NCBI GenBank assembly: GCA_032716605.1 | Contig: CM064519.1 | Span: 14,633,468-14,697,467, forward strand | Reading direction: 5' to 3' | DNA from: Paralithodes platypus | Taxonomy: Eukaryota; Arthropoda; Malacostraca; Decapoda; Lithodidae | DNA length: 64,000 nucleotides | Part shown: positions 44,138 through 53,795 of the stretch, piece after piece | Position numbering within the stretch: position 1 is the stretch's first letter | How the letters are laid out: the number at the start of each line of letters is the position of its first letter | Notes under the pieces: generated by a model | Seen by the model: the letters and a program-made list of their open reading frames with translations, nothing else | Told to the model about the DNA's origin: nothing | Database searches by the model: none | Made by a program: the position numbers and the translations under genes

Positions 44138-44200
44138 TAAAACTTGCAAAACAAACAAACCAAAACTGGGACGACACAAGATAAACGCAAAAGAACTATC
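44138..44200 (-). mobile_element. Penelope-like tail (solo)
   Basis: ATAATGTAAAACTTGCAAAA then CAAACCAAAACTGGGACGAC, about 60 bp, same fixed end as the other tails. Confidence 0.75.
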
Positions 44201-44440
44201 AGAATAAATACAAATATATAGATCACCCTTACTGGAAGAGTTAATGGTATTATTTTACAATAAACTGATGCACTAACCTCCCGCTGAAGAACTGTAATAT
44301 TTTCACTGTGTTGTTGACAGAAGCCACAAGTTGTACAATCAAGCTAGGTCGACTTTAATTCATAGAAGATTTCCAGGTGTTCTCGTTACGGCCGCTAGAA
44401 CCACCTAGACAAATAATAAAAATGGATTAGTATATTTACT

Positions 44441-44462
44441 CTGGCCCAATCCCCATTTTTTT
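44441..44462 (+). repeat. Repeat H scrap
   Basis: CTCTGGCCCAATCCCCATTT followed by T-rich simple sequence. Only the head of the repeat remains. Confidence 0.4.
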
Positions 44463-44644
44463 GTTTTTTTGTTTGTTTTAATAGTACTCTACTGTATAGA
44501 TTTTAAGATCAAGAATAACATGTTAGGGGCACACGCAAGTACAGTAATTACCATGGTGTTCATCTCCAAGTCTTTGCCTAGAAATTGTGACTTTTAACCT
44601 CTTGTAACTCCAAGCTCAACCTGTAATGGAAGTTCTTAGTTAGT

Positions 44645-44710
44645 TTATAATGTAAAACTTACAAAATAAACAAACCAAATCAGGGACGACACATTATAAA
44701 AACAAAAGAA
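44645..44710 (-). mobile_element. Penelope-like tail (solo)
   Basis: TATAATGTAAAACTTACAAA then CAAACCAAATCAGGGACGAC. The third short tail within 800 bp of the main element. Confidence 0.75.
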
Positions 44711-44788
44711 CTTATCAAAATCATACGATTTAGCAAAATATACAACACTAACAGAAGTAGTACCAGTATATAGTTAATGCACGCATAC

Positions 44789-44967
44789 CATCTGGCTTCC
44801 AAAGAGAGCGAAGACCCCGGCGGCGAACACTATGAGAAGCCTGAAGACTGGTGCCTGGGGGTGTGCTGGGTCCGGTAACACCCAACACACGGTACCAACC
44901 AAACAACCGTATACCAACCCAACCAATACCTCGAAAGGCCCCTTCAGAATTACCACCCATAAGTCAC
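44789..44967 (-). CDS. SLC9B-type Na+/H+ antiporter, third exon seen
   Basis: 179 bp with acceptor TTCTCTTTCTAG and donor ATG-GTATGC. It encodes DLWVVILKGPFEVLVGLVYG then CWVLPDPAHPQAPVFR and LLIVFAAGVFALFGSQM, two transmembrane helices with the GPFEVLVGLVYG pattern of NHA/SLC9B proteins (plasma-membrane or organelle cation/proton antiporters). Its split first codon joins in phase with the end of exon 47095-47270. The following exons (C-terminal transport helices) were not found. A Tigger-like MITE starts 21 bp upstream of the exon. Confidence 0.9.
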
Positions 44968-45122
44968 CTAGAAAGAGAAGTACAGTACAGTGGGCCCCAC
45001 AAGGGTGCGGTTACCTTAGTCCAAGACATGTGCGCACCCTTGTAAAATGCACCCTTGGAGCTTAAGAACCTATGGGAAATTCACTATGTAGTCCGGGGAC
45101 TCTTCAAACTTACCCTTTTTTA

Positions 45123-45624
45123 GCCCAATAACTCCTGAAAAACATGAACTAAGGAAAGAATACCTGTACAGTATAGAAATGTGATTAGATATTAGATAGA
45201 ATAGGGGTATTACACTCACTTTGGATGGTTTATGTATGCGTGGAGGTTGGGATGTTGGTCTTACTGAGGGTCCGAGGCTGCCCCCATGCCCACACCAAAA
45301 TGTCTACCCACATTTGCCTGTTTCTCACCTCTAGCCAACATGTCTAGTAACTGTTTTTTCTGTTCTAAATCAAGAACTTTCACTTTTGTTTTGGTGGGTA
45401 ACACGATCGCCCTGGGCGGTAGGTTAGGGGCAGCAGGTGTAAAATGCCCCCATGTGGACATGGGGGCAGCCTCGGACCCTCAGTAAGACCAACATCCCAA
45501 CCTCCACGCATACACAAACCATCCAAAGTGAGTGTAATACCCCTATTCTATCTAATATCTAATCACATTTCTATACTGTACAGGTATTCTTTCCTTAGTT
45601 CATGTTTTTCAGGGGTTATTGGGC
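45123..45624. repeat. 166-bp-arm inverted repeat (palindrome)
   Basis: 45123-45288 pairs with 45624-45459 with about two mismatches, around a 170-bp spacer. It could form a long hairpin RNA or cruciform. It is the inverted duplication of the Tigger-like element's own 5' region. Confidence 0.9.
45261..45461 (-). pseudogene. Tigger-like transposase N-terminus
   Basis: The loop frame carries IVLPTKTKVKVLDLEQKKQL and LARGEKQANVGRHFGV, the first helix-turn-helix of CENP-B/Tigger-type transposases, which binds the TIRs. It is cut after about 55 residues by the inverted arm, so no catalytic domain remains. Confidence 0.7.
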
Positions 45625-45822
45625 GAAAAAAATGCACGCTTTGCTTTTTTCGCACCCTTGGATTATAAGCAGCACACGGACATCTGCCGCACGGTTGGAG
45701 AATCGCACCCTTGCGGGGCCGACTGTACAGTACCGTAGAATCATTAGTTTTCAATCTCTCTCACTCTTGTTGTTGTTGTATAGTCTATTCATTAAAATTA
45801 GGCCAAAAATCGGCAACAATGT

Positions 45823-46105
45823 AATGTTCGGGCGTAGCCTACCGCCCGCCTTGTTTACACTACGCGGAGCGGCGACGCCGGACGCTTGCGATCATGTTCC
45901 TGTCTATTTTGACTGCCGTTGGATACAATAATATATTGAGGGTCTTACCCCCCCATGACATATTGTCATCATCATTTACAGTATATTGCCAGCAGAGGGC
46001 AAATAACCGAGAAAAAAAAATGCCGTCAAAATAAACGCGAACTTAACCGCGGAAATCGACCTATATTAATATCACGACCGTACGCCCAGACACTACATCC
46101 TTCCC
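45823..46105. mobile_element. MITE G, copy 2
   Basis: TTGTTTACACTACGCGGAGC, CTATTTTGACTGCCGTTGGA, CATGACATATTGTCATCATC and the terminal GACCGTACGCCCAG, in the same order as the copy at 3948. Confidence 0.7.
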
Positions 46106-46495
46106 AAAAAATCTTCATCACTAACCTCTGTAACTCATAAACGACTAGAGTATATATGTTTGTATGTACTGTATGTAGTGTACATACACTGGCACTATCA
46201 GGTTCATATTTTGGTAACTGTGCACTCGAAACTACAGGCATATGCATATATGGACGATTAGTTCCTTGATCACCATTCTGTCCTATAGATCAGCTTTTGA
46301 ATTTTGCCTCAACAAGCCAAAGAAAATGAGGTTAAGACAATAAGCAAATACAATATACAAGGCTCAAGCGATGGGTGTCGTTGGATGAGGAAAAACTTAG
46401 ATATCAATAGGAGTCTACCTTTGTTTAATAAATGGCTATTTACTCCAGTGCAAGAAGCAAAGAGGCGAATAATAATAAGGATGAATAACCATATG
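46106..46495. other. No recognisable feature
   Basis: Intron-like or intergenic sequence with TATGTA-type simple repeats near 46150. No exon-like open stretch with splice sites was seen. Confidence 0.4.
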
Positions 46496-46496
46496 A

Positions 46497-46737
46497 ATTT
46501 TTCCTTTGCTCCTCAACTTTCCCTTCATAATTGCTGAGGGGCACAGGGCCTTGGGTGGGGCTTTGGTTTCCTGGGTGTTTCTGCACCCTCCTCAGCTCCC
46601 CGCCTTGGAGTGGCTTTGGTCACCTGGGCTTTATTAGTGGTAAGCAGGGAGGGTTTTTGGGGGGCGCTCTCGGTTATGGCCTCGGCCTTGCTCGGGACCT
46701 TGGGGCTGCTCGGTCAGACAGCCTGGGGAACAACAAC
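46497..46737 (+). mobile_element. Retroposon F, copy 4 (5'-truncated)
   Basis: From TTTTCCTTTGCTCCTCAAC to GGGGAACAACAAC; the last 240 bp of the family, more diverged than F1 to F3. It lies in the SLC9B intron. Confidence 0.8.
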
Positions 46738-46789
46738 CTTATCAATTAATTTCATTTGGGGGAAATCCCCAACTGTAATCAATTCTACA

Positions 46790-46915
46790 GCAGAAAGCGA
46801 CGAAGGCTATATAGCACTGGAAACTGTCGTAGCATAGCCGAGATTCAAACTCACGTGGCTAGTCGTCACCAACATAGCGCGTAGAGCCTTAGCCCGCTAG
46901 ACCACGACAGCTCCA
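46790..46915 (-). mobile_element. tRNA-derived SINE
   Basis: Minus strand: GTCGTGGTCTAGCGGGCTAA (box A type) and GTGAGTTTGAATCTCGGC (box B), with a tRNA-Leu-like start. Extra bases between boxes and a mispaired acceptor stem favour a SINE or tRNA pseudogene. Confidence 0.6.
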
Positions 46916-47094
46916 GCAAAGAGGCGAACAAAGGGTAGTTTCTCACCTCAAGGGTAGTTTCAGCAATAAGCCATTTTAAGCCAAAGCTTATCATGAAGAA
47001 GTAAGAAATAGAAGATGATGAAGACTAAGTCGCATTTAAAAAGCAAATATTGTATCAAATATAATAAATTACCCAAATAAGCCAAGTGACCAAC

Positions 47095-47270
47095 CCTCAG
47101 CAAATGTGATGCCCATGAGGATGCTGAAGCCGGAGATAGCCAGCACGTCGTCGATGCTGGAGGTGGCGATGACCAGGGTGGGTATGCCCTTGCTGACACC
47201 GTACCCCTTCGATGATAACGTCAACATACACGGCACTATGACCGCTGGTGTTACTGCTCCTAATACAAAC
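47095..47270 (-). CDS. SLC9B-type Na+/H+ antiporter, second exon seen (DD motif)
   Basis: 176 bp, acceptor TCATTCAG, donor GAGG-GTTGGT. It encodes FVLGAVTPAVIVPCMLTLSS then KGIPTLVIATSSIDDVLAIS. The adjacent aspartates in SSIDDVL are the ion-binding pair conserved in NHA/SLC9B and bacterial NhaA-type antiporters; the TPAVIVP stretch belongs to the crossing unwound helices. The first codon is completed by GG from exon 49024-49206 (LG-FVLG), and the last base by exon 44789-44967. This is strong evidence for a real spliced gene. Confidence 0.93.
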
Positions 47271-47364
47271 CTGAATGAGATAAAATATAGAGAGTCAATA
47301 CAAAAAGAGCTACAGTAATACTATTTAAAAAACAAACCTATATAGGGAAGATAGCGATGGAGTG

Positions 47365-47567
47365 CAGGTCTCCCTCGATATACGATTGGGTTACATTCTT
47401 GAAAACCCGATCTTAAATAGAAATATCGTATAGCGAACCCTAAAATTCAAGGGGTAAATGGGGATGCGTTCTCGGACCAGCCAAAACACAAACACAAACA
47501 CCTACAAATCTATAGTAATATGCCACTAATATCGTAAATCAGGGGATCGGATAGTGAGGGAGACCTG
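47365..47567. mobile_element. MITE K, copy 2
   Basis: Starts CAGGTCTCCCTCGATATACG and ends GTGAGGGAGACCTG, followed by TA; the left dinucleotide is TG. About 200 bp, internally similar to K1 and K3. It lies just upstream (in transcription) of the SLC9B exon. Confidence 0.8.
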
Positions 47568-47660
47568 TATTTAATAAACTAACCTACTTAGGGAAGATAG
47601 CGTTGGAGTACATATTGGTTGGTGGAGAGAACATAATAATTATTCTAATTGCTAACATAA

Positions 47661-47747
47661 CTGCCCTTGCTGACACCGTACCCCTTCTATGATAACGTCA
47701 ACATACACGGCACTATGACCGCCGGGGTAACTGCTCCTAATACAAAC
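47661..47747 (-). pseudogene. Partial duplicate of the SLC9B second exon, with stop
   Basis: Starts after the same TCATTCAG acceptor and repeats FVLGAVTPAVIVPCMLTLS, then TAG where the true exon has TCG, and breaks off within VSKGI. The duplication includes about 90 bp of upstream intron and the MITE K next to it. It lies between the first and second exons in transcription order, so inclusion would truncate the protein. Confidence 0.85.
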
Positions 47748-47838
47748 CTGAATGAGAGAATATATAGAGAGAGTCAATATAAGAAGAACTATTACTATTT
47801 AAATAACAAACCTATATAGGGAAGATAGCGTCAAAGTA

Positions 47839-48408
47839 CAGGTCTACCTCACTATCTGATGCCCCAATTTACGATATTATTATAGGTATTTAGGTGTTTG
47901 GGTTTGGGTTTTGGCTGGTCCCAGAACGCATCCCCATTTACCCCATAAAGTTTAAGGGGGGTGACCTGTTTTTGTTCTGTCCTTTACTATCTTGCTCTGG
48001 CTTGTATCCATTTGGCCCCATTCAGCCTACTGTTTTAAGATGTTTATCCCCATCCAGGTGTCAATTTTTTACTGGTGAGCGGGTAGCGAGCCAGCATATT
48101 TTAAAAATGTTTTTGACAGCAGGCTAAATTTGTACATTTTTCGATAGAAAAATGTCTCCGGCGAAGCCGGATCTCTTCATATAATGCTGGCTCGCTATCG
48201 CTCGCCAGGAAGAAATCGACACCTAGATGGGGATAACCATCTTAAAATTGTTGGCTGAATGTGGCCGAATGGATACAAGCCAGAGAAAGAGCGAAAAGGA
48301 GAAAAATAAAAAAAACAGGTCACCCCCCCTTAAGGTTTTCTATACGATTCTTCTATTCAAGATCGGGTTTTCAGGAACGTAACCCAATCGTAAATCGAGG
48401 GAGACCTG
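47839..48408. mobile_element. MITE K, copy 3, hosting MITE L
   Basis: CAGGTCTACCTCACTATCTG to AAATCGAGGGAGACCTG, TA on both sides (47837-47838, 48409-48410). It is interrupted by MITE L at an internal TTAA. Confidence 0.85.
47956..48329. mobile_element. MITE L, 374 bp, TTAA-flanked
   Basis: TTAA at 47952-47955 and 48330-48333. Ends GGGGGGTGACCTGTTTTT and the complement of GGGGGGGTGACCTGTTTTTT; the arms pair for over 100 bp through CTCTGGCTTGTATCCATT and CCATCCAGGTGTC. A third piggyBac-target family. Confidence 0.85.
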
Positions 48409-48794
48409 TATCCAAGCATTGAACATACCTGGTCGCCGCAGGATTCCCACAAAATGGAATCTTAGGGCTACTAGAACAACAAACAACAACAACTGCATAA
48501 CACACGACCACTTACGCTAACAACACAACACACGCTCCTTGAGAACTTTGTGGTAGAACCCGGTCTCGGCCGTTGCCTTCCTTAGGAGCTCGGGGCTGTA
48601 CGGCCAGGCAGCCTAGGTTACGACTACTACTATAGGACCTAGAGCAAACTGGCTGTAAATATCCACACCTATTTCCTGGTGGGCTCTTCCCTAATGATAG
48701 AAATGTAAGCTCGAATGCTTTCATTCACTTTGAGTTATGAGAAGTTAAGGGGTCAAGAAAATTGTCAAGTTCGTTGGCGCTACGTATACAGTAC

Positions 48795-49009
48795 TATAGT
48801 CCGTTCATTCTAGGTTGGGCAGAAATCGTAACATATAACCTCTCATAACTCAAAAATAACTAGAGTAATCGAGCTAATATTTCTACCAAATAGGAAGACT
48901 TGGCTAGGGAATATGTGTATAAATTGACAGCTCATTTGCTCTATTCCTTTTTGAGTTATGAGAGGTTAGGGGTTACGATTTCTGCCCAACCTAGAATGAA
49001 CGGACTATA
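48795..49009. mobile_element. MITE N, hairpin, next to an SLC9B donor
   Basis: TATAGTCCGTTCATTCTAGG to ACTCAAAAA pairs with TTTTTGAGTTATGAGAGG to GAACGGACTATA, about 62 bp per arm. TA is at each end. Its edge is 14 bases into the intron after exon 49024-49206. Confidence 0.85.
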
Positions 49010-49023
49010 CTACTACTACATAC

Positions 49024-49206
49024 CCAAGCATAAGACCCCACAACCAAGGGAAGCCCAGGGTGAGATGCGTCATAACAGCCACAACTAACGTCTCCACCAG
49101 GCACGGGGAGAAGGCTAGACGGATCACCATCATGCTCAGTTGTTTGAGGGCCGCTGGATCCAACCCCAAGCCAGCTCTCACCAGGATAACTACCAGGGCC
49201 AAGTTT
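49024..49206 (-). CDS. SLC9B-type Na+/H+ antiporter, first exon seen
   Basis: 183 bp, acceptor TTTTTTTTTCTTCAG, donor TTGG-GTATGT. It encodes NLALVVILVRAGLGLDPAAL then RLAFSPCLVETLVVAVMTHL and GFPWLWGLMLG. The RAGLGLDP block and the CLVE glutamate helix are typical of SLC9B. Phase joins to exon 47095-47270 as GFVLGAV. The N-terminal exons must lie upstream but were not recognised before the end of the window. Repeat H begins about 35 bp upstream of the acceptor. Confidence 0.92.
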
Positions 49207-49242
49207 CTGAAGAAAAAAAAAGTAAATACGTACGTATGTATG

Positions 49243-49345
49243 TATTTACTAAGGCCCATTCCCCACTTTTCCTAGTTTTATTTTTTTTCTGGGGGTGGCC
49301 GACTCAAGACAGAGCCCGAACACGGACAACACAATAGAAAATAAA
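49243..49345 (+). repeat. Repeat H copy with (TATG)n head
   Basis: ATTTACTAAGGCCCATTCCC, then GGGGGTGGCCGACTCAAGAC and GAACACGGACAACACAA. Confidence 0.65.
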
Positions 49346-49435
49346 TAATAATATTATGGACATCAATAAAGTCACCACTACACTCACTCTATCAATTAAT
49401 ATATTAAAAAAATGGGGATGGATGTAGATTCCAGG

Positions 49436-49915
49436 CGTACGGTCGTCATGTTTACATAAGGCGATCGCCACGGTTAACTTCGCGTCTATTTTGACGGCGA
49501 TTTTTTTCGGTTATTTGCCCCCAGCTGGCAATATATATGATGATGACAATATGTCATGGGGGGGTAAAGCCCCCTCTCAACATATTATTGTATCCAATGG
49601 CATTCAAAATAGACGGGAACATGATTGCAAAGGTCCGACGCCTCCCCCGCCGCCATCATGTTTACATTTGTCGATCGCCGTGGTTAAGTTCGTGTCTATT
49701 TTGACGGTGATTTTTTCGGTAATTTGCCCCCTGCTGGCAATATATATGATGATGACAATATGTCATGGAGCGGGGGTGAGGGGGGGCAAAGCCCCCCTTA
49801 ACATATTATTGTATCCAAAGGCATTCAAAATAGACGGGAACATGATGGCAAAGGTCCGATGCCACTACGCGTAGTGTAAACAAGGCTGGCGGTACGCCCG
49901 CACTTAACATTCTTG
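49436..49915. mobile_element. MITE G, two copies in tandem
   Basis: 49436-49645 and 49646-49915 share GTTTACAT, CGATCGCC, TCTATTTTGACGG, GCTGGCAATATATATGATGA, CATATTATTGTATCCAA and AAAATAGACGGGAACATGAT in order. Only the second reaches the GTAGTGTAAACAAGGCTGGC end. The open frame at 49491-49874 spans both and is an artefact of the repeat. Confidence 0.8.
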
Positions 49916-50020
49916 CCAAAAATTTACACATTTATCTCAAAGGGTACTTGGGGGTACTGTATTTGTTTAAGCTTGATGGAGGTTTAGGGAGTAAATTAGA
50001 ATACAAAAAAACTCCCTTAA

Positions 50021-53000
50021 CCCTCCTGGCCCGGGCAGGCTCTCCTAATGACAAAGGTCGTATCCGGGCGATCTGGTCGAATATCAACAAAAGTAAACTA
50101 AGGCTAATCTCGCTTAATATATTACCTACATTAATCAAACATATATAGAAATGAGCGCCTTACCTTCCTGCGTAGAATGGCGTTGAGTAGAGCTTTCTAG
50201 CTCAACTGGTTCCGGAGTGATGGTGATGGAAGTGGAGGTAACTTTTGCCGCGTATTTACCTCGGCGCGTCCGAACACTCAACCGCGGCCCCGGCTACGAT
50301 GCCCAGTTGCACTCGTCGCTCCACCCGCAATTATGCCGGGAAGCGATTTGATAGTGTTTTATTGGTTATTCTGTCATTTATTATAGTTATTATGTTATTT
50401 TCACTCAATAAAGTTATTTATATGAACTTATTTGTGTCTCTGTCACTTATTACTTCGTTTTATTATTATTATTATGATTATTAGTGTCACTTTCACTGGA
50501 CTTTGATAATTGGTAGTGTCATTTCCCCTTTTATGTATTGTTAGGTAAGCTAATAATATATATAGTGTCACTGTCACTTATTCATATTGTTATGAAGGCA
50601 CTTATTATTACTTGTGTGTGTCTCTTTCACTTATACTTAGTTTTATTATTATTATACTGTCACTTTGACTGGCCTAGGCTTATTGAGTGTCATTTTCACT
50701 TATTTATTGTTAGAAATATATATTTTAGTGTCACTTTCACTTGTTCATATTGTTATTGAAGGCACTTATTATTACTTATGTGTCCTTTTCACTTATACTT
50801 AGTTATATTATTATTCTTAGCCTACATTTGAGTGTCACTTTCACTGTTGTCACTTCCACTTCAAAAGTTTGTGAGAGTGTGGAAGTCGTTGAAGCAGGTG
50901 CCAGCACACAGTCCAACTTGACACTCGAGGCATTCCCAAGTGGTTTTTGTGGGTTTGCGGGGTCTGTGAGTTGTGTGGCTGCACACATGGCACCTCTTCT
51001 GACTCCTAACGTTACTACCTGGTGCTTTGAAAGGAAGGGCGTTGAGCTGGTGCTTCCTGAAGAATTCAGCACACCCCGTTCTGTCAAGCTGGCCTGGTCC
51101 TTGTATTGGCCTGCCTGGTGTACCCGCATGTTTAGCCAGGAGCTCAAGTAGCACCTGTTTGTGGAACTTCCGCAGGGACTTGTACTTCTTGGCTCCTGGA
51201 GTCCTCAGACGGTAGATGTTGTAGGCATTGAGGACCGACATATCTACCGTATGCAGGATAAACTTCTTGTACCACCTGCAAGATGTTCGCAGGCAGTCGA
51301 TGAAGCCCATCTGCAAGTCGGACTTGTCAACGAGGCGCATGTTGAGGTTATAATCCAGGACAGCAGCTGGTTTTTGGACGGGGTTCTTGGTTGTTCGGTC
51401 CACCTTCCCTGTGGCGACCATCTGGGCCTTGTGGCATGTGGTGAGGAGGTTGACCTTGCGCTGGTCATGCCAGTGGATGGAGAGGATGGGGCCACTCTTC
51501 TTGTGGAAGATGTCCGCCTTCTTCGTCTTGGTTGGGTAGCCTGGCATGCCCTTCCTTTTGCCCTTGACTGTGCCGACAGTTCCGGTCTTGCGGTCATGGA
51601 GGTACTTGGTCAGGAGAGGCGACGTGTAATAATTATCTGTGTAGAGGATGTGGTTATTATTGAAGTGCCTCTCCATCATCTTCTTCACTACAGCGCCACC
51701 AAAACCAATGAGAGGGTCAGTCACAACTTCTCCAGCCTTGCCGCTGTAGACTATAAAGTCCAGCACATACCCCGTCAAGCAGTCGCAGAGGACGAAGAGC
51801 TTGATGCCGAAGCGGTGTCTCTTGGACGGGATATACTGTCATAAGTGCAGCCTACCACGGAACAGGACCAGAGACTCGTCGAGGCACATCTTCTGGAAAG
51901 GAATCAGGTATGTGGTGAACCGATGACGTATCATGTCATACAGCTTCCTGATCTTCCATAATGAGTCGGGAAGGTGGACTGCCATGTTGTTTGTCAGGTG
52001 GAGATAGGAGAGGAGGATGTCGAAGTACCTGTCCCTGGACATGTATTTGCCAAATGATGGAGTCGTTATGATGTCGCCAGTGATCCAGTAGTCAGCCAGA
52101 ACGTGCTTCCTTATATGAGTCATCAGCATTGTGAGTGCCAAGAACACATATAGTTCTGCCACAGTGAGAGCTCTCCATGCCACCATCTTGGCACTGGTCT
52201 TCCTCCCAAGAAAGTTGGCACAGATAGCATGGTGGTGATTTGTCTCTTTGACGAGGTATTCCATGACTTCATTGTCATAGAAGCCACAGAAAAGTTCACT
52301 GGGGGTAGCATCTGGGCCACAGGGATATGCTGGTGACACCCCAGAACCCATCTGTACCTCGTCAAAGGCAGGACAATCTGGCTCAAAATCAGCTCCATCT
52401 GTCCACACAAACAGGTCGGATGCTGATGCTCGAGGTCGTGCTGCAGCAGGCACACGCCCTGGACGCCCTGGCACACGCCCTTGGCCACGCGGACGCCCAG
52501 GCCCAGGCCCAGGGGCAGCGGCGTCGGCAGGCTGACCACGTCCACGACCTCGCCCTCTCGCTCGTTTTGTCGGCACATCCTCTTCCTCTTCCTGTTCCTG
52601 TTCCTCTTCCTCTTCCTCCTCAGGCGACGTCAGGTCATCTGGGGCAATGTTGGGGTCGTCAGCATCCTCTTCAGGAGACAATTCTGGTGAAGAAGTGACC
52701 AGGCGTCAGCGGTGTGGGGCACGGGAGGCTGCGGGAGCTTCAAGAATGGGAGCCGAGGCCTCGGGAGTTGGGCTCCTTTTGCGGCGAGCCGAGGGCTTTT
52801 CAGCAGCAAATAATTCTCTGCGGTGTGTTGAGGCCTGTGGCACATCACCAATACCACTTGAAGAGGCCCTTTGGTCATCCTGAACGAGAGATGAAGGCGA
52901 GGGCTGTGGGTGACCCACGCGGCGTCCCGTGTCAAGGCGTCGGGACAATGGAATGCGGGTGGTTGCTAGGCCAGGGTCGGCGTCATTATCGCTATCTTCA

Positions 53001-53735
53001 GCTTCCCTATGCTTTTCTGCGGCTGCCCTGCGTGCTTTTTTAGCTGCACTTATGATCAATGATTGTTTGTAGAAATATGTGCCCACTTTCAAGGGCGTAC
53101 GGGCAGGCAAAGGGGAAAGTCCTGGGGTAGGGCTAGGGCTAGGCCTAGGCTGACCTAGCAAAGATGGCGAGGGGGTAGGCCTAGGTTCTAGCACACTGGG
53201 AAGCTCAATGGCACCTTCCTGAAACACTTCCACATCAGGATCATCACTACTGTCTCCCCCCTCAAATAAATCGACATTATCGTCGTCTCCAAAGCCCACG
53301 AAATCGTCTTCACTTTCACTTATAAATTGTACCTTGTCCACCAAGCTTTCGCCACTGCTCTCTTCATCACTATCAAAAAGTTGTCGCTGTATAGCGCTAT
53401 CACTCAACAAACGCTTAACTTTCTTTTGTTGAGCTCTCTTCTCGGTTGCAACAGGCGTTGAAGTTGCGAGTGGGGTAGCACTGGGGCCCGCGGGAGGTTG
53501 CAACGAATCGGACACATCGGAAAACATTTTTTCAGTATTACTCGCTATGGCGGCCACGTATGAACTGATAACACTAGTAGTTGAGGCTTGGTGGTGCTGC
53601 GGTCGCTCCTACCATGCCAAAATTGGCCGCGCAAATTTTGAAGCACGCTTTCAAGCACAAGGATTTTAAAATGACACTCGGGTTCTGGCCCTTTTTTTTT
53701 GGTGTCATTTTAAAATGACACCCGGGCTGGAAGGA
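50021..53735 (-). mobile_element. piggyBac transposon 1, complete
   Basis: 3715 bp between TTAA 50017-50020 and 53736-53739. Ends CCCTCCTGGCCCGGGC and the complement of TCCTTCCAGCCCGGGTG. The transposase frame is 53557-50861. Both sides hold subterminal motifs: GTGTCACTTTCACTT repeated on the left (50420-50850) and TTTTAAAATGACAC palindromes on the right (53660-53720). Target, ends, size and gene all agree with piggyBac. Confidence 0.92.
50861..53557 (-). pseudogene. piggyBac transposase 1, open except for two TGA codons
   Basis: 899 codons in one frame, interrupted only by TGA at 52708-52706 and 51841-51839. The N-terminus (MAAIASNTEKMFSDVSD) is acidic and Ser/Pro-rich, with an RGRGRGRGQ basic patch. 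The DDE/D core has catalytic Asp in KMCLDESLVLFRGR, ILYTDNYYTSPLL and LNMRLVDKSD, and the C-terminal Cys-rich zinc domain has CHVCSHTTH and CLECQVGLCAGTCF. Both TGA codons can be CGA to TGA changes (Arg); the second sits where relatives have an R or K before QYIPSKRH. The enzyme would cut at TTAA and leave no footprint. No frame shifts are seen. Confidence 0.9.
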
Positions 53736-53739
53736 TTAA

Positions 53740-53795
53740 CCCGGGAAGTGCGGGAAGACTCTTAAGAGTTCCCCCGGCGGACTGCGGGAAGACTC
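53740..53795 (+). mobile_element. MITE A outer copy, left end
   Basis: CCCGGGAAGTGCGGGAAGAC to GACTC, exactly the first part of MITE A up to its second palindrome. The remainder is at 58042-58599. The TTAA to its left, 53736-53739, is also the right target copy of piggyBac 1. Confidence 0.85.

Larger units (their letters stand above)
44988..45725. mobile_element. Tigger/pogo-type MITE with a huge palindrome
   Basis: 738 bp with TIRs CAGTGGGCCCCACAAGGGTG and the complement of CAGTCGGCCCCGCAAGGGTG, flanked by TA (44986-44987, 45726-45727). It holds a 166-bp near-perfect inverted repeat and a piece of transposase coding sequence in the loop. It was inserted immediately upstream of an SLC9B exon. 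Confidence 0.88.

Noticed and set aside
44281..44330. Micro-exon reading FFSG after the 44789-44967 exon
   Set aside because: Acceptor pyrimidine tract is poor and the four residues are too few to call the next SLC9B exon.
50159..50310. Possible first exon of SLC9B with an AG-GTAAGG donor on the minus strand
   Set aside because: It lies inside the left noncoding part of piggyBac 1 (50021-50860), has an upstream stop and no ATG.
51839..51841. TGA as selenocysteine in piggyBac 1
   Set aside because: The position aligns to Arg or Lys in the family, and no SECIS-like hairpin was recognised.
51161..51844. 227-codon plus-strand frame over piggyBac 1
   Set aside because: Shadow of the transposase on the opposite strand.
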